Shown: positions 10,011 to 22,000 of the stretch, in pieces
Position numbering within the stretch: position 1 is the stretch's first letter
How the letters are laid out: each line of letters begins with the position of its first letter
Source of the DNA: Caballeronia sordidicola
Lineage (GTDB): Bacteria > Pseudomonadota > Gammaproteobacteria > Burkholderiales > Burkholderiaceae
Reading direction: 5' to 3'
NCBI RefSeq assembly: GCF_000729995.1
Contig: NZ_JNFG01000028.1
Location: forward strand, 30,409 to 94,408
Length of the DNA: 64,000 bases
Notes under the pieces: model-generated
Seen by the model: the letters and a program-made list of their open reading frames with translations, nothing else
Told to the model about the DNA's origin: nothing
Database searches by the model: none
Position numbers and translations under genes: made by a program

Positions 10011-10804
10011 ATTACCCCCAAATCCACGTGAAACTCGGCCAACAGGTGTTCGAGGAGCCCCTGATATTCAATGGCGGGCTTCATTTTGTTGGCGCGATAG
10101 GTGTACACGGAAATATTGACATCATTCTTGAAACGGCGAACAAAATCGGCATCCGCAATCGAGGCAGGTATGTACATCGCCTCTAGATACTCGGCCGTCA
10201 TTGGGAGGGCCTCCTTGACCAACAGTTCGACGGCCAGCCTTCGGTCATCTGCTTCGTCCGTGTTGATATCGCGTATCATGGACCGAACCGCTTCCACCTC
10301 ATATTGACCAGCGATATTTTCGAGTGCGAGGCCCTCACCTTCCCAGTAATTGCGATTCTCACCATAGAACGCCGTAACGTGCCGTCCTTGACTTTCTTCA
10401 TCTACGGGATATTCGAACGACTCAAGCGGCATCTTTGCGTGCATCCACCTTGTGTAACGACCACCGGAAAACGCCCCGGTATCAAAAGGAAATAGCCGAT
10501 GCGCGTGGTCGAGTACACGTTCACGGAATATCAACACAACGGGAGCGTGGAAAGAATTTTGCATAGCGTCCCGCCGGTTAAACCTATACGCGGGGCGGCC
10601 GTAAAATAGATACGTAAGCGGGTCGTTAAATACGGGGCAAAGCTGAGGCGACAGCAATCGCTGCTCAAGGATATCCCGAAGTGCGAACGCATCTGTCGTG
10701 TGGACCCAGCGGAGCTTCTCGGTCGGAGCTGCGAAATCCTTGACCCAGTGAAAGAGTCGATGGTTGTGTGGCGCGGCAGCCGAGTCTACGGGTAAAGAGG
10801 CCAC
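10007..10804 (-). CDS. Unrecognised protein with ADP-ribosyltransferase-like pattern, first gene of a two-gene operon
   Basis: This 265-residue protein starts at a GTG (10804). Residues 30-75 read KLRWVHTTD, then DILEQRLLSPQ and LTYLFYGRPAYRF; a later AEYLEAMYIP contains a possible catalytic Glu. The arrangement H-(T), Y-containing strand, E resembles the H-Y-E layout of ADP-ribosyltransferase folds such as DarT-like toxins, but the similarity is only at motif level and is not a firm assignment. It overlaps the downstream 308-residue gene by 4 bp. No signal or membrane segment is seen. A toxin/partner pair is one possible reading of the operon; a house-keeping enzyme pair is not excluded. Confidence 0.75.
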   Translation of the reverse strand: MASLPVDSAAAPHNHRLFHWVKDFAAPTEKLRWVHTTDAFALRDILEQRLLSPQLCPVFNDPLTYLFYGRPAYRFNRRDAMQNSFHAPVVLIFRERVLDHAHRLFPFDTGAFSGGRYTRWMHAKMPLESFEYPVDEESQGRHVTAFYGENRNYWEGEGLALENIAGQYEVEAVRSMIRDINTDEADDRRLAVELLVKEALPMTAEYLEAMYIPASIADADFVRRFKNDVNISVYTYRANKMKPAIEYQGLLEHLLAEFHVDLGVM

Positions 10805-11490
10805 TCAAGTTTCTCTCGTGAAGTTAACAGCGGGACGCGGGCTTCGGTATTGGCAATGGCCGCGTAACAATAACATGGGCTCGCCAGTGAGGCTGGTGCG
10901 GATTAGGAAAGACAGGTGTCCCTGCAGAATCCTATTCGGCCCACGTTTTGGAATTTGCACCGCATACGTCGTTAATGTCGTCGTCAGGACCGGTTCTGAG
11001 CGGGCGAACATCATGCAAAAGCAAGCCCCTGTCCGAGGGTGCAGTGTTACATCCTGCATACGTCGAATATTGAACGGAAACATTGGAAATGCGCGTAAGA
11101 CTTGTTTGGGAGATTGCGGAAGACGATGTCGTCCGACTAAAAGCATTCGTAGAAAAATTTGCTTCTAGTACTCTTCACCATTTAAGCGCGTCAGATGACT
11201 CTTCGTGCGTCGGGGGGAGGGCGGTGGTTCCAGCTTTTGCAGGTGGTTGAAGAGACGTACTTATTGTTTTACGCTGGTTGTTGGTCGTTTGAACCCACGA
11301 TGTCGTGCGGCGAGCAGGACAGAGTTGTCGGGCCTCGGCTGCCGCATCTCTGGCTGCTTGGTTGGCAGCAGGCTTACCTTCGTCGAAATCGCGGTACGTT
11401 TCTCTGCTCTTCTGGTTGAGACAAGAAATAGACCACATCACTCGAAACGCCTTAAAGGGCGAACTACCGATGCGCCTCGAATTTTCGCCT
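10805..11490. other. Intergenic stretch with fragments only
   Basis: Apart from a short plus-strand frame at 11089-11250, nothing convincing is seen. A minus-strand frame that fills 10805-11146 has poor protein character. This 690-bp interval separates the two-gene operon from the HsdR remnant. Confidence 0.5.
11089..11250 (+). pseudogene. Possible truncated gene start
   Basis: The 53-codon frame begins MRVRLVWEIAEDDVVRLKAF, which reads like the start of a real protein (a strand followed by an amphipathic helix), but it loses protein character after about residue 35 and soon stops. A weak purine stretch (GGAA) precedes the ATG. It may be the surviving 5' end of a gene cut by insertion or deletion at the HsdR remnant. 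No family assigned. Confidence 0.3.
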
Positions 11491-12078
11491 TTACAGCCCT
11501 ACGACGGCACGTTCCCGAATTTCCGTTAGGACCTGCACAATCTGTGTAACTGTGGCTGAGGGAAATATTCCAAGCGGACCCTGTGCGTTCAGGTCCGAAA
11601 AGGGCGACTGAAACAATCTGTCGGCATCCATCACGCCCGATTGAGTAAGTTCTTGCACGATGAGGTTGATGAACTCAATCTGGTCTGGCGTGGCGGTCGT
11701 GCCGCTGATAAAAGCGCCGAAGGCCTGCATGGCAGCCTCACGGTCCAGCCCTACCAGCGAGCGGATGAAAATGCCTAATCCCCGGCTCTTTTCCTTAGCT
11801 TCATTGATGAGAGACTGAGTTCCTCCCGCTTCTAGTAGCATTTTCTCCAGTTCAGCTAGGTCGGCCTGTGTCAGCGGCTGGTTACGGCGTAGTCGTTGCA
11901 ACGACAGGTGCGATTCATGGGCTCTAAGGAACTGCCGCGCTTTCTCCCTAAACTTGCCCATATTTAGTCCGGTGGTGACTTGCGGCAAGTCGACAGTGGC
12001 AATGTCACCAAGCTCGTCCTCGAAGTCCGTGTAGACGACTCTCTTTTGGCTCTTGAGTACCAGAGGCTGGCGGTGGTT
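11491..12078 (-). pseudogene. Remnant of type I restriction enzyme HsdR, C-terminal domain
   Basis: The minus-strand frame is open from 12078 to the stop at 11491 and reads QKRVVYTDFEDELGD, LSLQRLRRNQPLT, then the typical EcoEI-type R-subunit C-terminal domain: LGIFIRSLVGLDREAA, QIEFINLIVQELTQSG and GPLGIFP. The nuclease and helicase domains (over 700 residues) are absent and the frame opens right after a TAA with no proper start, so this is a truncated leftover. HsdR is the translocase/nuclease subunit of type I restriction complexes. No hsdM or hsdS is nearby, so the system was lost here. Confidence 0.8.
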
Positions 12079-12163
12079 TTATCGTACATCTGCGCGAGTT
12101 TGCAATCCGCCGACAAGTGCGCGCCGAGATAAACGCTGACGCGGCACCACTACTGATGCCAGG

Positions 12164-12395
12164 ATGGACGAGCTAAAGCGTCGAGCCGGGATACGACGCG
12201 TCGCTTTGGAGCGGCTCAAGGAAGTGGAAGAATGGGCGCGCGGCTGGAGCGGTCCAATCGCTTGAGGACATTAGCGGCCGTGTTCGAGAGCAGTTGGCTG
12301 TCGTCGAAAGTTGGGTTATCGAGGCGAAGGATTCGGCGCGCGGCGGACTGGCTGGACCCGACAGTAGCTCGAAGGTTGGACGAAGTAGATGAGCC
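12164..12395 (+). pseudogene. Degenerate second copy of the C-terminus of the gene at 43462-44622
   Basis: Translation gives LKRRAGIRRVALERLKEVEE ending in EEWAR, then after a frameshift near 12240 RLERSNRLRTLAAVFES and RRAADWLDPTVARRLDEVDE. The intact protein at 43.5 kb ends with EQLKRVEEWALKLERANRLR, TLASEFE and RRAADWLDPTVNCRWDDVD, so this is clearly a homologous, broken copy. DNA identity is only partial, so it is an old duplicate or an independent acquisition, not a recent repeat. It lies 300 bp upstream of druH, whereas the intact copy lies in the right-hand defence cluster. Confidence 0.8.
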
Positions 12396-12703
12396 ACGCG
12401 GTGACCAGATGCATCGACATCCTACTCGACGCTCCGTGCGGCAATCCGCAGCCATGTGGACACCTGACATGTCAGAATGAATGCTTAAACTTCCTGCGAA
12501 AGCCGCCGATAGAACAAAGAGACTAACAAAAGCGAACAAGCGAATTTGGCGAGCCAATTTACCGACATAGCCGGTGGCGGCACGGTCGGTAACAGTAAAG
12601 AAGGCGCCTCGATGCAATATAAGGGAATGGGAGCGCGCCGACCCAAGGTAAATTATAAGCGGGCGCCTGCTAGCAAAATTCGAAGAATATGGGGGGAGAA
12701 GGC

Positions 12704-15700
12704 ATGTCACAGATACTGAGGACAGCGTCACCGGTCCGAGCATGGCTGGCAGAATTTCTTCTCGTCCGGGAGATACTCAAGGGGCCGACCGGCATTCCCC
12801 TGTACCGATACCAAGTGACGCCAAGTGAATATCGCGAACTCGAGCAAATTCTTTTGGACAACCGCGCACACGCCCTCCACCGGACCTTCGGGTTTTCGTG
12901 GATGGCGGGCTTCTGCTTGTTCGTTGCAGAAAGCTTTCGCCGCGAATACGACGCGAAAGACGGCGGGTGGGCTTGGGCGCGGTTCGAAAACCGGTTGAAA
13001 TGCAGCTTCACGCCCCAGCAACACGCCGAACTTGTTAGACAAGGGCTTAATCAATATTGGAAGCGACCGATTCGCCAATTCCAGAATCGTAGAGATAACC
13101 TCCTCGGCTCCCTTTTCACGGAGGGTGGGCTCCCATGGCCATTGGTGCAAAGCGAGTCGCACGGCTTCGGGAAAGTCGTGCGAAAAGGTCTCAAGTATTT
13201 CTATCGGACAGAAACCGGGCGCCGCACCACCACAGATTTGATGGCCGACTTTGAGCAAGACCTCCCGCTAACCTTTCGCACACTCGAAACCCGACAGTTA
13301 CTTGCCGGAATCGTCGAACAGCTGATGTATCTGGCTACCCGATATTCGCTCAAGGGCAAAACCGACCCTGCTCAATATCTGGATGAGGCGAGTCCACGAT
13401 GGTGGTCGGAATTCCCACTTCCGCTGGATGAAGACAACGCGCGGCGATTGATTAGTGAGTGGCTGCGCGATGCAAGCCAACGCCAAGAAGAGCGCGAAGC
13501 GGCGCGCGCAAGTGTCGGTGCGTTCTCATGCACCCATCGCCTGCTCGAGCAGGCGGACAGCTGGCGCGTACGCTCGGAGGTCACGCTCCCACGGGAAGCA
13601 CAATTCCCCATCGACCCTCGCAAGTCCATTACGACGCGGTTCGAACTAGCCTTTTTCGAAGGCGACCGGCTGCTTGCCAGAGCCGGCACGGCGTATGGCC
13701 AGCAGAAAGACGAGGAACCCGGATTGTCAGTACGTTTTCTGCGGACACAGGTATCTCTCGACCGAAAACGCCTGAGTGATGAAATCAGCCTGAGGTTGCT
13801 TGCAAATGGCAGCCCGGTGCACGTTGTACACTTCGAGCAAGGCGCGATTGACGTGCACGAAATGCCGCTGGTATTTGAGTGCCGAGCGGACGAGTGGTGG
13901 TTCATAGCCAGCGCTTCGTGTTCGACCAGCAGCGACCGGGTCCGCGTTCGCATTCCGAGCAACTTTAGCTACTCGAGCAGCAGCGCTGTCACCGTCCGGA
14001 CAGAAACGGATGACGCGCTGTGGCTCGAAGCAACCGATGACCTGCGTTTGTCTTCGGAAGCCGGTGAGCACTATTCGATAACTCTCAGGCGCAGCGCGGA
14101 GAGTCACAGCCAGTTCGCCCTGAAAGGAAACATTGCACAGTACGAGTCCGTACCGCAGGTAGTCTACGAGGGCTGGCCCAAGCTTGAGGCTTCGGTCGAA
14201 GCTGGGGCATCTCAGCCCAATGTCCAAGAATTCGCGAATCGTCAACCGGTGGCTTCGACGAACGGGGCGGAACATTTGGGCAGTATTCGCTACAGCGCAA
14301 AAAATACGTCCGGTGACGTCCTTATTCAGCGGCGGTTCGGCGTTGTTCCCAGAGGGTTCGTTATCTCACTGTTTCCGGCCTCGCCCGGCAAACCCGCGCG
14401 TCTTGTGGCGAAAAACTCCCGATTGCTGGAATTGCAGGTCGTCAACGGCGCAATCAAAAGCTGGTCGGAGTTCGGCGACCAAGACACTAATGTCTTCTTG
14501 GAATACGAAGGCGACGAGCCACCTGCCTTCCTAACACTGGAAGCACGCGGCGATTCTGGCCCTGAATCGATTCAATTCAGACTGCCGTTTCCATACCAAG
14601 GCGCCCGATTGCTTGGGGCAGATGGGAAGGCAAGTGCTCGCCGTGAGTTCACCCTAGCTGAATTGCTAGGCCTTCGGGTCGCGCTTTCTACCTCCGCACC
14701 AAACGGCGCCGAATTCTGCCTACAACTGGAACTGGTCGGTCGAGAGCGTCGCTGTTCCCGACACTATGTCGTAAGGACAGCCAGCGTGCCGGTATTGCTT
14801 AGCCTCTTTAGCTACCAGGCCGACATGCTGCAGATGCTCGGCGCGGTCAACGACCAGGATGCTTTTTTGCGCGTCACTGTAGAGACGGACCAGCGGCTTC
14901 TGCACTTCGATGTTCGGCGCTACAACGGTGCTCTTCGGTGGGAAAACCATTCGACGTTCGGCATAACCAGCCCATCTGGGAACACGCTCCAGACCGAAGT
15001 GACGGTCGAGGCAATGCTACTGCCGGACCCCAAGCAGGCTCCCGTCAAAATCCCCGAAATGACAAGTCAAGATGCGGGAACGGGCAGGTTTAGTACGCCC
15101 GCCGCGATGCTCCGCGACGGGCCGTGGCTCATCTATCCTGCCAACGAGTCACCGACGCAGTTCCGTCCAGAGCTATATATCCCCCAGCAACCTGGCAACA
15201 TGGGTATACCGAGTGAAATCCGTTCACTGCACACAGCGGCGAGAGTATTTCATCCGGTAACCCAGCCCGACGTCATCAAACAGCAGATTGCCGATATGGC
15301 AATAGACCTGGACCATAGCGGCTGGCAGTATCTTGCGGACCTACGACAACACTACCGCCACCTTCCCCTCTCTGTGTTCGAAGCCTGGCTCGCGCTATCT
15401 CGTAACCCGGCAGCGCTGGCGATTGCGGTCTTCAGACTCGAGTTTGACGAATTGTTTTGCGAGCGTATACGGGACGACTTGGCAGTGATATGGGAGTGCA
15501 TACCATTGCCGGCTTGGGCGAAAGCCTACGCCGAGTTTCGGAAATGGCTCACACTGCAAGGTGTTCCTGAAATTCTGATGGGGAGCGTCCTCAAGAATCG
15601 CCGAGCGGTACTTCCCACCGTCGTGTCGGGCTTCAACGAGGTAGGAAATTACCTAGAGACCGGCGACCCCATCAATCTGCCAAAGCTCCCCATCGAATCT

Positions 15701-16039
15701 ATCCTGCCAGGTTGGTACCAACAACTACGCCGGTCGCACGAAGGGAACAATCATTGGCCAACCGACCTTGGCCCTGCGCTCAAAGAGTGGATAAAGCGAC
15801 AGGCGCTTCCCAAACAGGTTAGCGGGTTGTCCATGGTTGAATTCTCTGACGCTGTCACCTACCTACCGATTTTTATGGCGTCTGTGACAGCCGGAATCGC
15901 AAACATTGACGAGCTAAAGGCGAACCGGTCCTACGCGAAGTTTGCAATCAAGATGGTCTCTGATTTTGACCGAAGCAGCTGGTACACGCCAGTTCACGGA
16001 TTGATGGTCTCCTATCTACTCGCAGCAGCGAAGGTGTGA
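12704..16039 (+). CDS. druH: Druantia type III protein DruH (STY4851/ECs_5259-like)
   Basis: This 1,111-residue protein has no obvious catalytic motif. Its N-terminus (PLYRYQVTPSEYRELEQIL, followed by GFSWMAGFCLFVAESFRREY and GGWAWARFE) matches my memory of the large STY4851/ECs_5259-type proteins encoded directly upstream of DUF1998 helicases, the DruH partner of type III Druantia. Much of residues 300-850 is predicted beta-rich by eye. The ATG at 12704 is chosen over an upstream ATG (12689) because GGGGGAGAA sits just before it. The stop is 7 bp before druE, so they form an operon. Known biology: Druantia systems protect against phages, mechanism not fully known. The identity as DruH relies on gene order and size as well as similarity. 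Confidence 0.72.
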   Translation: MSQILRTASPVRAWLAEFLLVREILKGPTGIPLYRYQVTPSEYRELEQILLDNRAHALHRTFGFSWMAGFCLFVAESFRREYDAKDGGWAWARFENRLKCSFTPQQHAELVRQGLNQYWKRPIRQFQNRRDNLLGSLFTEGGLPWPLVQSESHGFGKVVRKGLKYFYRTETGRRTTTDLMADFEQDLPLTFRTLETRQLLAGIVEQLMYLATRYSLKGKTDPAQYLDEASPRWWSEFPLPLDEDNARRLISEWLRDASQRQEEREAARASVGAFSCTHRLLEQADSWRVRSEVTLPREAQFPIDPRKSITTRFELAFFEGDRLLARAGTAYGQQKDEEPGLSVRFLRTQVSLDRKRLSDEISLRLLANGSPVHVVHFEQGAIDVHEMPLVFECRADEWWFIASASCSTSSDRVRVRIPSNFSYSSSSAVTVRTETDDALWLEATDDLRLSSEAGEHYSITLRRSAESHSQFALKGNIAQYESVPQVVYEGWPKLEASVEAGASQPNVQEFANRQPVASTNGAEHLGSIRYSAKNTSGDVLIQRRFGVVPRGFVISLFPASPGKPARLVAKNSRLLELQVVNGAIKSWSEFGDQDTNVFLEYEGDEPPAFLTLEARGDSGPESIQFRLPFPYQGARLLGADGKASARREFTLAELLGLRVALSTSAPNGAEFCLQLELVGRERRCSRHYVVRTASVPVLLSLFSYQADMLQMLGAVNDQDAFLRVTVETDQRLLHFDVRRYNGALRWENHSTFGITSPSGNTLQTEVTVEAMLLPDPKQAPVKIPEMTSQDAGTGRFSTPAAMLRDGPWLIYPANESPTQFRPELYIPQQPGNMGIPSEIRSLHTAARVFHPVTQPDVIKQQIADMAIDLDHSGWQYLADLRQHYRHLPLSVFEAWLALSRNPAALAIAVFRLEFDELFCERIRDDLAVIWECIPLPAWAKAYAEFRKWLTLQGVPEILMGSVLKNRRAVLPTVVSGFNEVGNYLETGDPINLPKLPIESILPGWYQQLRRSHEGNNHWPTDLGPALKEWIKRQALPKQVSGLSMVEFSDAVTYLPIFMASVTAGIANIDELKANRSYAKFAIKMVSDFDRSSWYTPVHGLMVSYLLAAAKV

Positions 16040-16046
16040 GGAACGA

Positions 16047-19000
16047 ATGAGGTACTTTACAAATCTGATTGAACAAAGCCTGAGTCGCGCTCGCGAGGCC
16101 ACTTTGAGCGTGCTGGGTATCAATGACGAAAATCTGCGTAGCCATCTAGGTCAGCAGATGAACGATGAACTTGGTTCGGACGGATGCTTTTTGGCGCCGC
16201 CCGTGTTTGAGCATACGTTCGGGTGGCAAGAGACCGAGGAAACCACGCTGAATGATTTAAGGGGGACCCTCCTCTCGGCGAGTCTGCTCGATACGCTCCA
16301 GAATGCTCAGCCTCCGTACCGCTTTGCATCGGATGCGCACCCTTACATTCACCAACTGCAGGCATGGGAAACCCTTCTCGGACCAACACCAAAATCCGCA
16401 GTAGTCACGAGTGGCACGGGCTCGGGGAAGACAGAATGCTTCATGGTGCCCATTTTGGAAGACCTGATTCGCGAACGCGAGAAGACCGGGCGACCACTCA
16501 TTGGTGTGCGCGCGCTGTTCCTGTATCCACTCAACGCGCTCATCAACTCGCAGCAGGAACGGCTCGACGCGTGGACGAAAAGCTTCGGCTCCGATATCCG
16601 CTTCTGCCTGTACAACGGAAAGACGGAGGAAAGCGCGAGTCAAGTTCGCAAGTTGCAACAGCAACGGCTGAACCAAGTACTGTCACGTGAGCAACTCCGC
16701 AGGGAGCCGCCACCTGTCTTAATGACCAATGCCACCATGCTGGAGTACATGTTGGTTCGACAGGTCGATGCTCCAATCCTCGAGATTTCTCGCCAGCAGC
16801 GCTCGCTGCGCTGGGTAGTACTGGATGAGGCGCACACCTACGTAGGTTCCCAAGCCGCCGAACTCGCCCTGCTCCTGCGACGCGTCGTTCAGGCGTTTGG
16901 CAAACGGCCCGAGGAAATCCGTTTTGTCGCAACTTCGGCAACCATCGCCGACGGCAATGCGAAGGAACGATTGCAGCACTATCTCGCAAGTCTGGCCGGT
17001 GTGCGTCCCGAGCAAGTTGTTGTAATTGGCGGTTCTCGGAAAGTGCCTGATATCGACCGGGCAGGGCCGCAGGAGCCGCGAAGCCTCGAAGCGATTCGCG
17101 CAATCGACGGCAGCAACGAAGTCGCTGCTACGCGTTTTGCGGCACTCGCTAATCATCCTCTAGCCAGCGAGTTGCGCCACGCTGTTGTCAGCAAGGGCCG
17201 CCCTCTTGACCTAAACGAACTGGTCCAAGCCGCGGGCAACGCCCTGCAAGGCGAAGATTTGGCTGCTAAACAGCGCGAAATCCTGGAATGGCTTGACCTA
17301 ATGAGCGGAACGCGGCGCGCGGGTGACGAGCCACCGTTTCTTAAACTCCGTGCGCACCTCTTCCAGCGCATGCTGCACGGGCTTTGGTCTTGCGTCGACC
17401 CAAACTGTTCTGCGAAACCTGGACATCTCTATTCCTGGCCGTTCGGGAACGTCTACGTAACGCAACGCTCGCGCTGTGATTGTCATGCGCCTGTCTACGA
17501 ACTTGGCTTTTGTGACGAGTGCAAAACCCCTCACCTTCTGGCGGAAGACAGCGCTGGACAACTTTTGCAACGCAGCCCTTACGCAAGCGACGAGTTCTCC
17601 CTGAGCTACGAGAGTCCCGCAGAGGACGAAGCACGTATCGAACCATCGTCGAGTCCCCGGCAGCGACAGCGCGCAGAGAAGTTCATCCTGGCAGCGTCGG
17701 ATACACGGAATGACCCATATTTCCCACTGGCACTTAACCTTAAGACCCTGGCCGTAGGCACTCCATCATCTTCGGACACTATCGAACTCGCTGCTACGCC
17801 CGAGTCTGAGGCATGCTGCAGTCGTTGCGAGACTGGCTTTACTGAGTCACCTGGAGCGCTTCGGAAAGCATACCTCGGCGCGCCGTTCTATGTAGCGAAC
17901 GCAGTTCCAACCGTCCTCGAGTTCTGCCCGGACCCATCTCCCGAGGATTGCGACGGCAAATCTCCAGAAGAGCTTCCGGGGCGCGGGAGGAAGCTAATTA
18001 CGTTCACGGACAGCCGCCAAGGTACAGCGCGCATGGCGGTCCGCATGCAGCAAGAAGCGGAACGGTCTCGCCTCCGAGGGCTTGTTTTTGAAGTGCTGCG
18101 CAATGCCCAAGCGAAGCTCGATGCAAAGCCTAAGGACGTGCCCACGGTCGGCTACGATGCACTCATTCAGGAAGCGAGGCGCGCCAAAGACATCGGATTA
18201 AGCGACATAGCCGCCAGGTACCTGCAAATGGCGGAAGAATCTAAGTCCGGTTTTTCTGGCGGCAGAGTCAGCGAAACTTCCTGGCCCGAAATGGTGAGTG
18301 AGTTGGCCACATCTAAAGACATAGCGCAATCAATTCTGGACTACAACAAGTACGCTAATCCAGAACTCTTCGGTGGTCATGAAGCTGCTCCCGCGATGGC
18401 GCGCCTACTTCTTGCTCGGGAATACTCGCGCAGACCGAAGAATCAGAACAGCACGGAGACGTTGGGCCTCGTACGTATCAGCTACAGTGGTCTCGAGAAT
18501 GTCACTAGTGCGCCCTCATTATGGGGCGAACGCAAAGCGAAGCCCCTACCAGGCGAAGATAACGACGTCGCGACCAAGCTGACGCTCCAGGATTGGAAAG
18601 ATTTTCTCAAGATTGCGCTCGACTTCCATGTGCGCGAGAACACCTTTATCCGCCTCGACCCGACGATGCAGAGGTGGATGGGAGGACGGTTCACGTCGAA
18701 AACCCTAATGCCGCCACGGCGGGACGCGGCGGAAGGTTCTACGTTTAAAAAGTGGCCCCTGGTGAAGCAAGGGAGAGCCAACCGCCTTACTAAGTTGCTC
18801 GAATTAGGATGCAACCTCGACAGAGCCCGAGCCGAAGACAAAGACATCATCAACCACTTTCTTGAGCAAGCTTGGACAGCTTTGGTTGGAGCGAGAATAC
18901 TTGAGCAGTTCGAAGGGGGACACGCGTTAAACCTCAACAGCCTAACGTTCTCCCTTCCCACCGTCGCGTGGGTTTGCCCACTGACTCATCGAATGTTCGA

Positions 19001-22000
19001 CACCGTGTTTCGTGGGCTGACTCCGTACCTGCCTGACCGGTTTCGCGAAGGAGACTTTCAGTGCCGAAAAGTTCAGCTACCGACTTTTTCCCAGCTATTG
19101 CCGGGTGGCGATTCTGAGTCTGTACAGACTCAGGTTCGCAGGCTTGTCGCGGAGAATTCAGATATCCGAAAACTTAGGGTACAAAATCTCTGGACCGACC
19201 TTAGCGACCGAACGGCGGAAGGTGGATTCTATTACCGGACCGCGGAACATTCTGCGCAGCAATCTTCGACCAAGCTAGAAACGTACGAAGAGATGTTCAA
19301 GCGCGGCAAAATCAATGTGCTGAATTGCTCGACTACTATGGAAATGGGTGTCGACATCGGTGGCATATCTGCGGTGGTCATGAACAATGTGCCTCCCCAT
19401 CCAGCGAACTATCTCCAGCGCGCCGGTCGCGCAGGCCGCCGCAATGAAGCTCGCTCAATCGCGTACACCTTATGCAAGGCTGACCCGCACAACCAACGCG
19501 CGTTCAAGGAGCCGAAATGGCCGTTTATCACGGCCATTCCGGCACCGAGTATTACCCTTAGCTCGGACCGAATAGTGCAACGCCACGTCAATTCGATGCT
19601 TCTCGCTAAGTTCCTGCGAACGCTCGGTGACACTGGAACGGACCGCACAAAACTCACCTTGAAATGGTTTTTTGGTGGCGGAGAGACGTCGACCTGCTCT
19701 CGTTTCATTGACTGGATACGAAGCGAACCTGAAGAACTCAATGCAAGTGTTGCGGACCTTGCTCGTGGAACCAATCTGGCGGCGAGGTCCTTGTCCTCAA
19801 TCATCGACGACGCCATTGCGATTTTGCTGCCACTCGAGTCTCGCTGGGGTTTGGAGCACGGGAAGCTTACCCAGTTACTCGCATCTGCCACAGACGAGCC
19901 TTACAGAAAGGCACTCAGTTTCGAACTGAAGCGCCACGAAGAAGAATATCTGTTGCGTGACCTCGCCGCCCGTACCTTCCTGCCCGGCTACGGATTTCCA
20001 ACCGATGTCGTGAATCTAAACACCTATAACGTCGAAGATTTCAAGGACCGGACTCGTCAACGAGACGAGAAGAGCCGAGAGGACAATATCTTCACTTCAA
20101 AGGAACAACCAACGCGCGGACTGGACGTCGCCATACGCGAATACGCACCGGGCGCACAAATCGTCATTGATGGACGGGTGTACCGGTCCGCGGGGATAGG
20201 TCTACATTGGCACTCGGGTGGCGCTATAAAGGAGGCTCAGAAATTTGATATCGCCTGGCGCTGTACGAATTGCGGCACAGCGGGCGTCACCGAGAACGCT
20301 TACTCCAACAGTGTTAACGTACAGTGTACGCAATGCGCTCATCCGATACTTCCTACAGAGAAGAAACTGGTGCTTCGCCCATCAGGATTCGTCACGGACT
20401 TTTACGAGTCGACAACCAACGACATCAGCGTACAAAAATTCATTCGGGTTGCTCCCCCGCGAATTCAACTTGACGGCGAAACGCTCGCGCTACCGGACAG
20501 CCGCTGCGGATATCTCCGTTTTGGCCACAACGGCAGCGTCTTCTATCACTCGTCTGGCGAGCATGAGAATGGATACGCGATTTGCCTTGCATGCGGACGC
20601 GCGGAGTCGATGACCCACGACAGCGAGGTTCCTGCTTCGCTTCGTCCTGACAAACCCCATCGTCCGGTCGGCGGAGCCACTGGCAGCCGCAAAGACAAGA
20701 CGTGCGCAGGCACATCAGTCAAAGCAAACGTCTATCTCGGCTATCACACTGCTACCGACGTTCTCGAGCTTTTGCTGAAGAGCCCGATAACCGGAGAGTG
20801 GCTTGGAGGCTCCCCGGAGGCGGAAGTCATTGCGACCACACTGGCAGTCGCGTTGCGTGACGCAATCGCTGATGAGATTGGCGTTTCGAGCACGGAAATG
20901 GGGTTTGGTGTGCGCCTCGATAGAGACATCTCCACGGGCAAAATACGGTCCGTCATTCAGCTCTTTGACCGAGTCAACGGCGGCGCTGGATTTGTGTTGA
21001 CGGGCCTACCACAGGTAATAAAACTGCTGACAAAAGCTGCGCACAAGTTGAGTTGCCCAGCCAATTGTGAAAACGTGTGTTCCTCTTGCCTCGCGAGTCA
21101 GGACAGTCGTGTCGAGTACGAGGAATTGGACCGGCACGCGGCAAAGGGATGGCTTGAGGTAAACGAATTCCTGCGGCATCTTGAATTGCCCGCTGAGTTC
21201 CACCGCATTCCCGGCGCGACATATTGTTCCTTCGGCCCACAACGCTTCATTCGAGAAACTATCAACAAAGGTGCGACCGCCATTCAATTTTTATTGCGCG
21301 GTGACCCTAGGGAATGGGACCTGGACCTTCCAGAATTCCGCGATAGGGTATTGACTTGGAAAGTTATGGATTCGCTTGACGTTAGCATCGCATTTCCGCA
21401 GTCGAAACTTCTCTCGAACGACGTTAAACGAAGCCTCTGCATTTTGGACAAACTTGGCGTGCATATATGCCAGTGCGACGATAGCTGGGATGCCTTTGGC
21501 GTTCCTGGTGTCGTGCAAATTTGCCGTGGGGAAGATACCCAGACGCTCTTTACCATTGCGGGGGACACAGGCATTCCTGGTGAAGGCTGGCTGCGAACGA
21601 ACGATTCCAGCATTTGGGTGTCGACGAGGCTAGTTAAGCCATTCAACATGACGCCAATCGACATGGCTCGCTGGGATAGCGGCGAGACGGGGGCCAAGGT
21701 TCTGGACGTCGTAACCGAGCTAAATGGGCCTGTGTCCTCTTTATCCACGCGACTGAACGCGCTGCTTCGGGAGAAGGCGCCCTCATTGGTAAGCCTGATA
21801 GAACAGGACTGCGCGACCGAAATCAGCTATAGCGACCGATATCTCAAATCGCCATGGTCTTTGATGGTGTTGGGTGGTTTTCTGTCATTGTTCAAGAACA
21901 ATGACCTTCTTCGTCTGGAGATTAAAATTCTTCAGCCCCAAGCGACGCGTTTGAGTAACAGTATCAAACATGACTGGAGTCGCCGTGAAGACCTGAACGA

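Noticed and set aside
10805..11146. Minus-strand frame abutting the two-gene operon
   Set aside because: Poor protein character and no ribosome-binding site; likely a chance frame.
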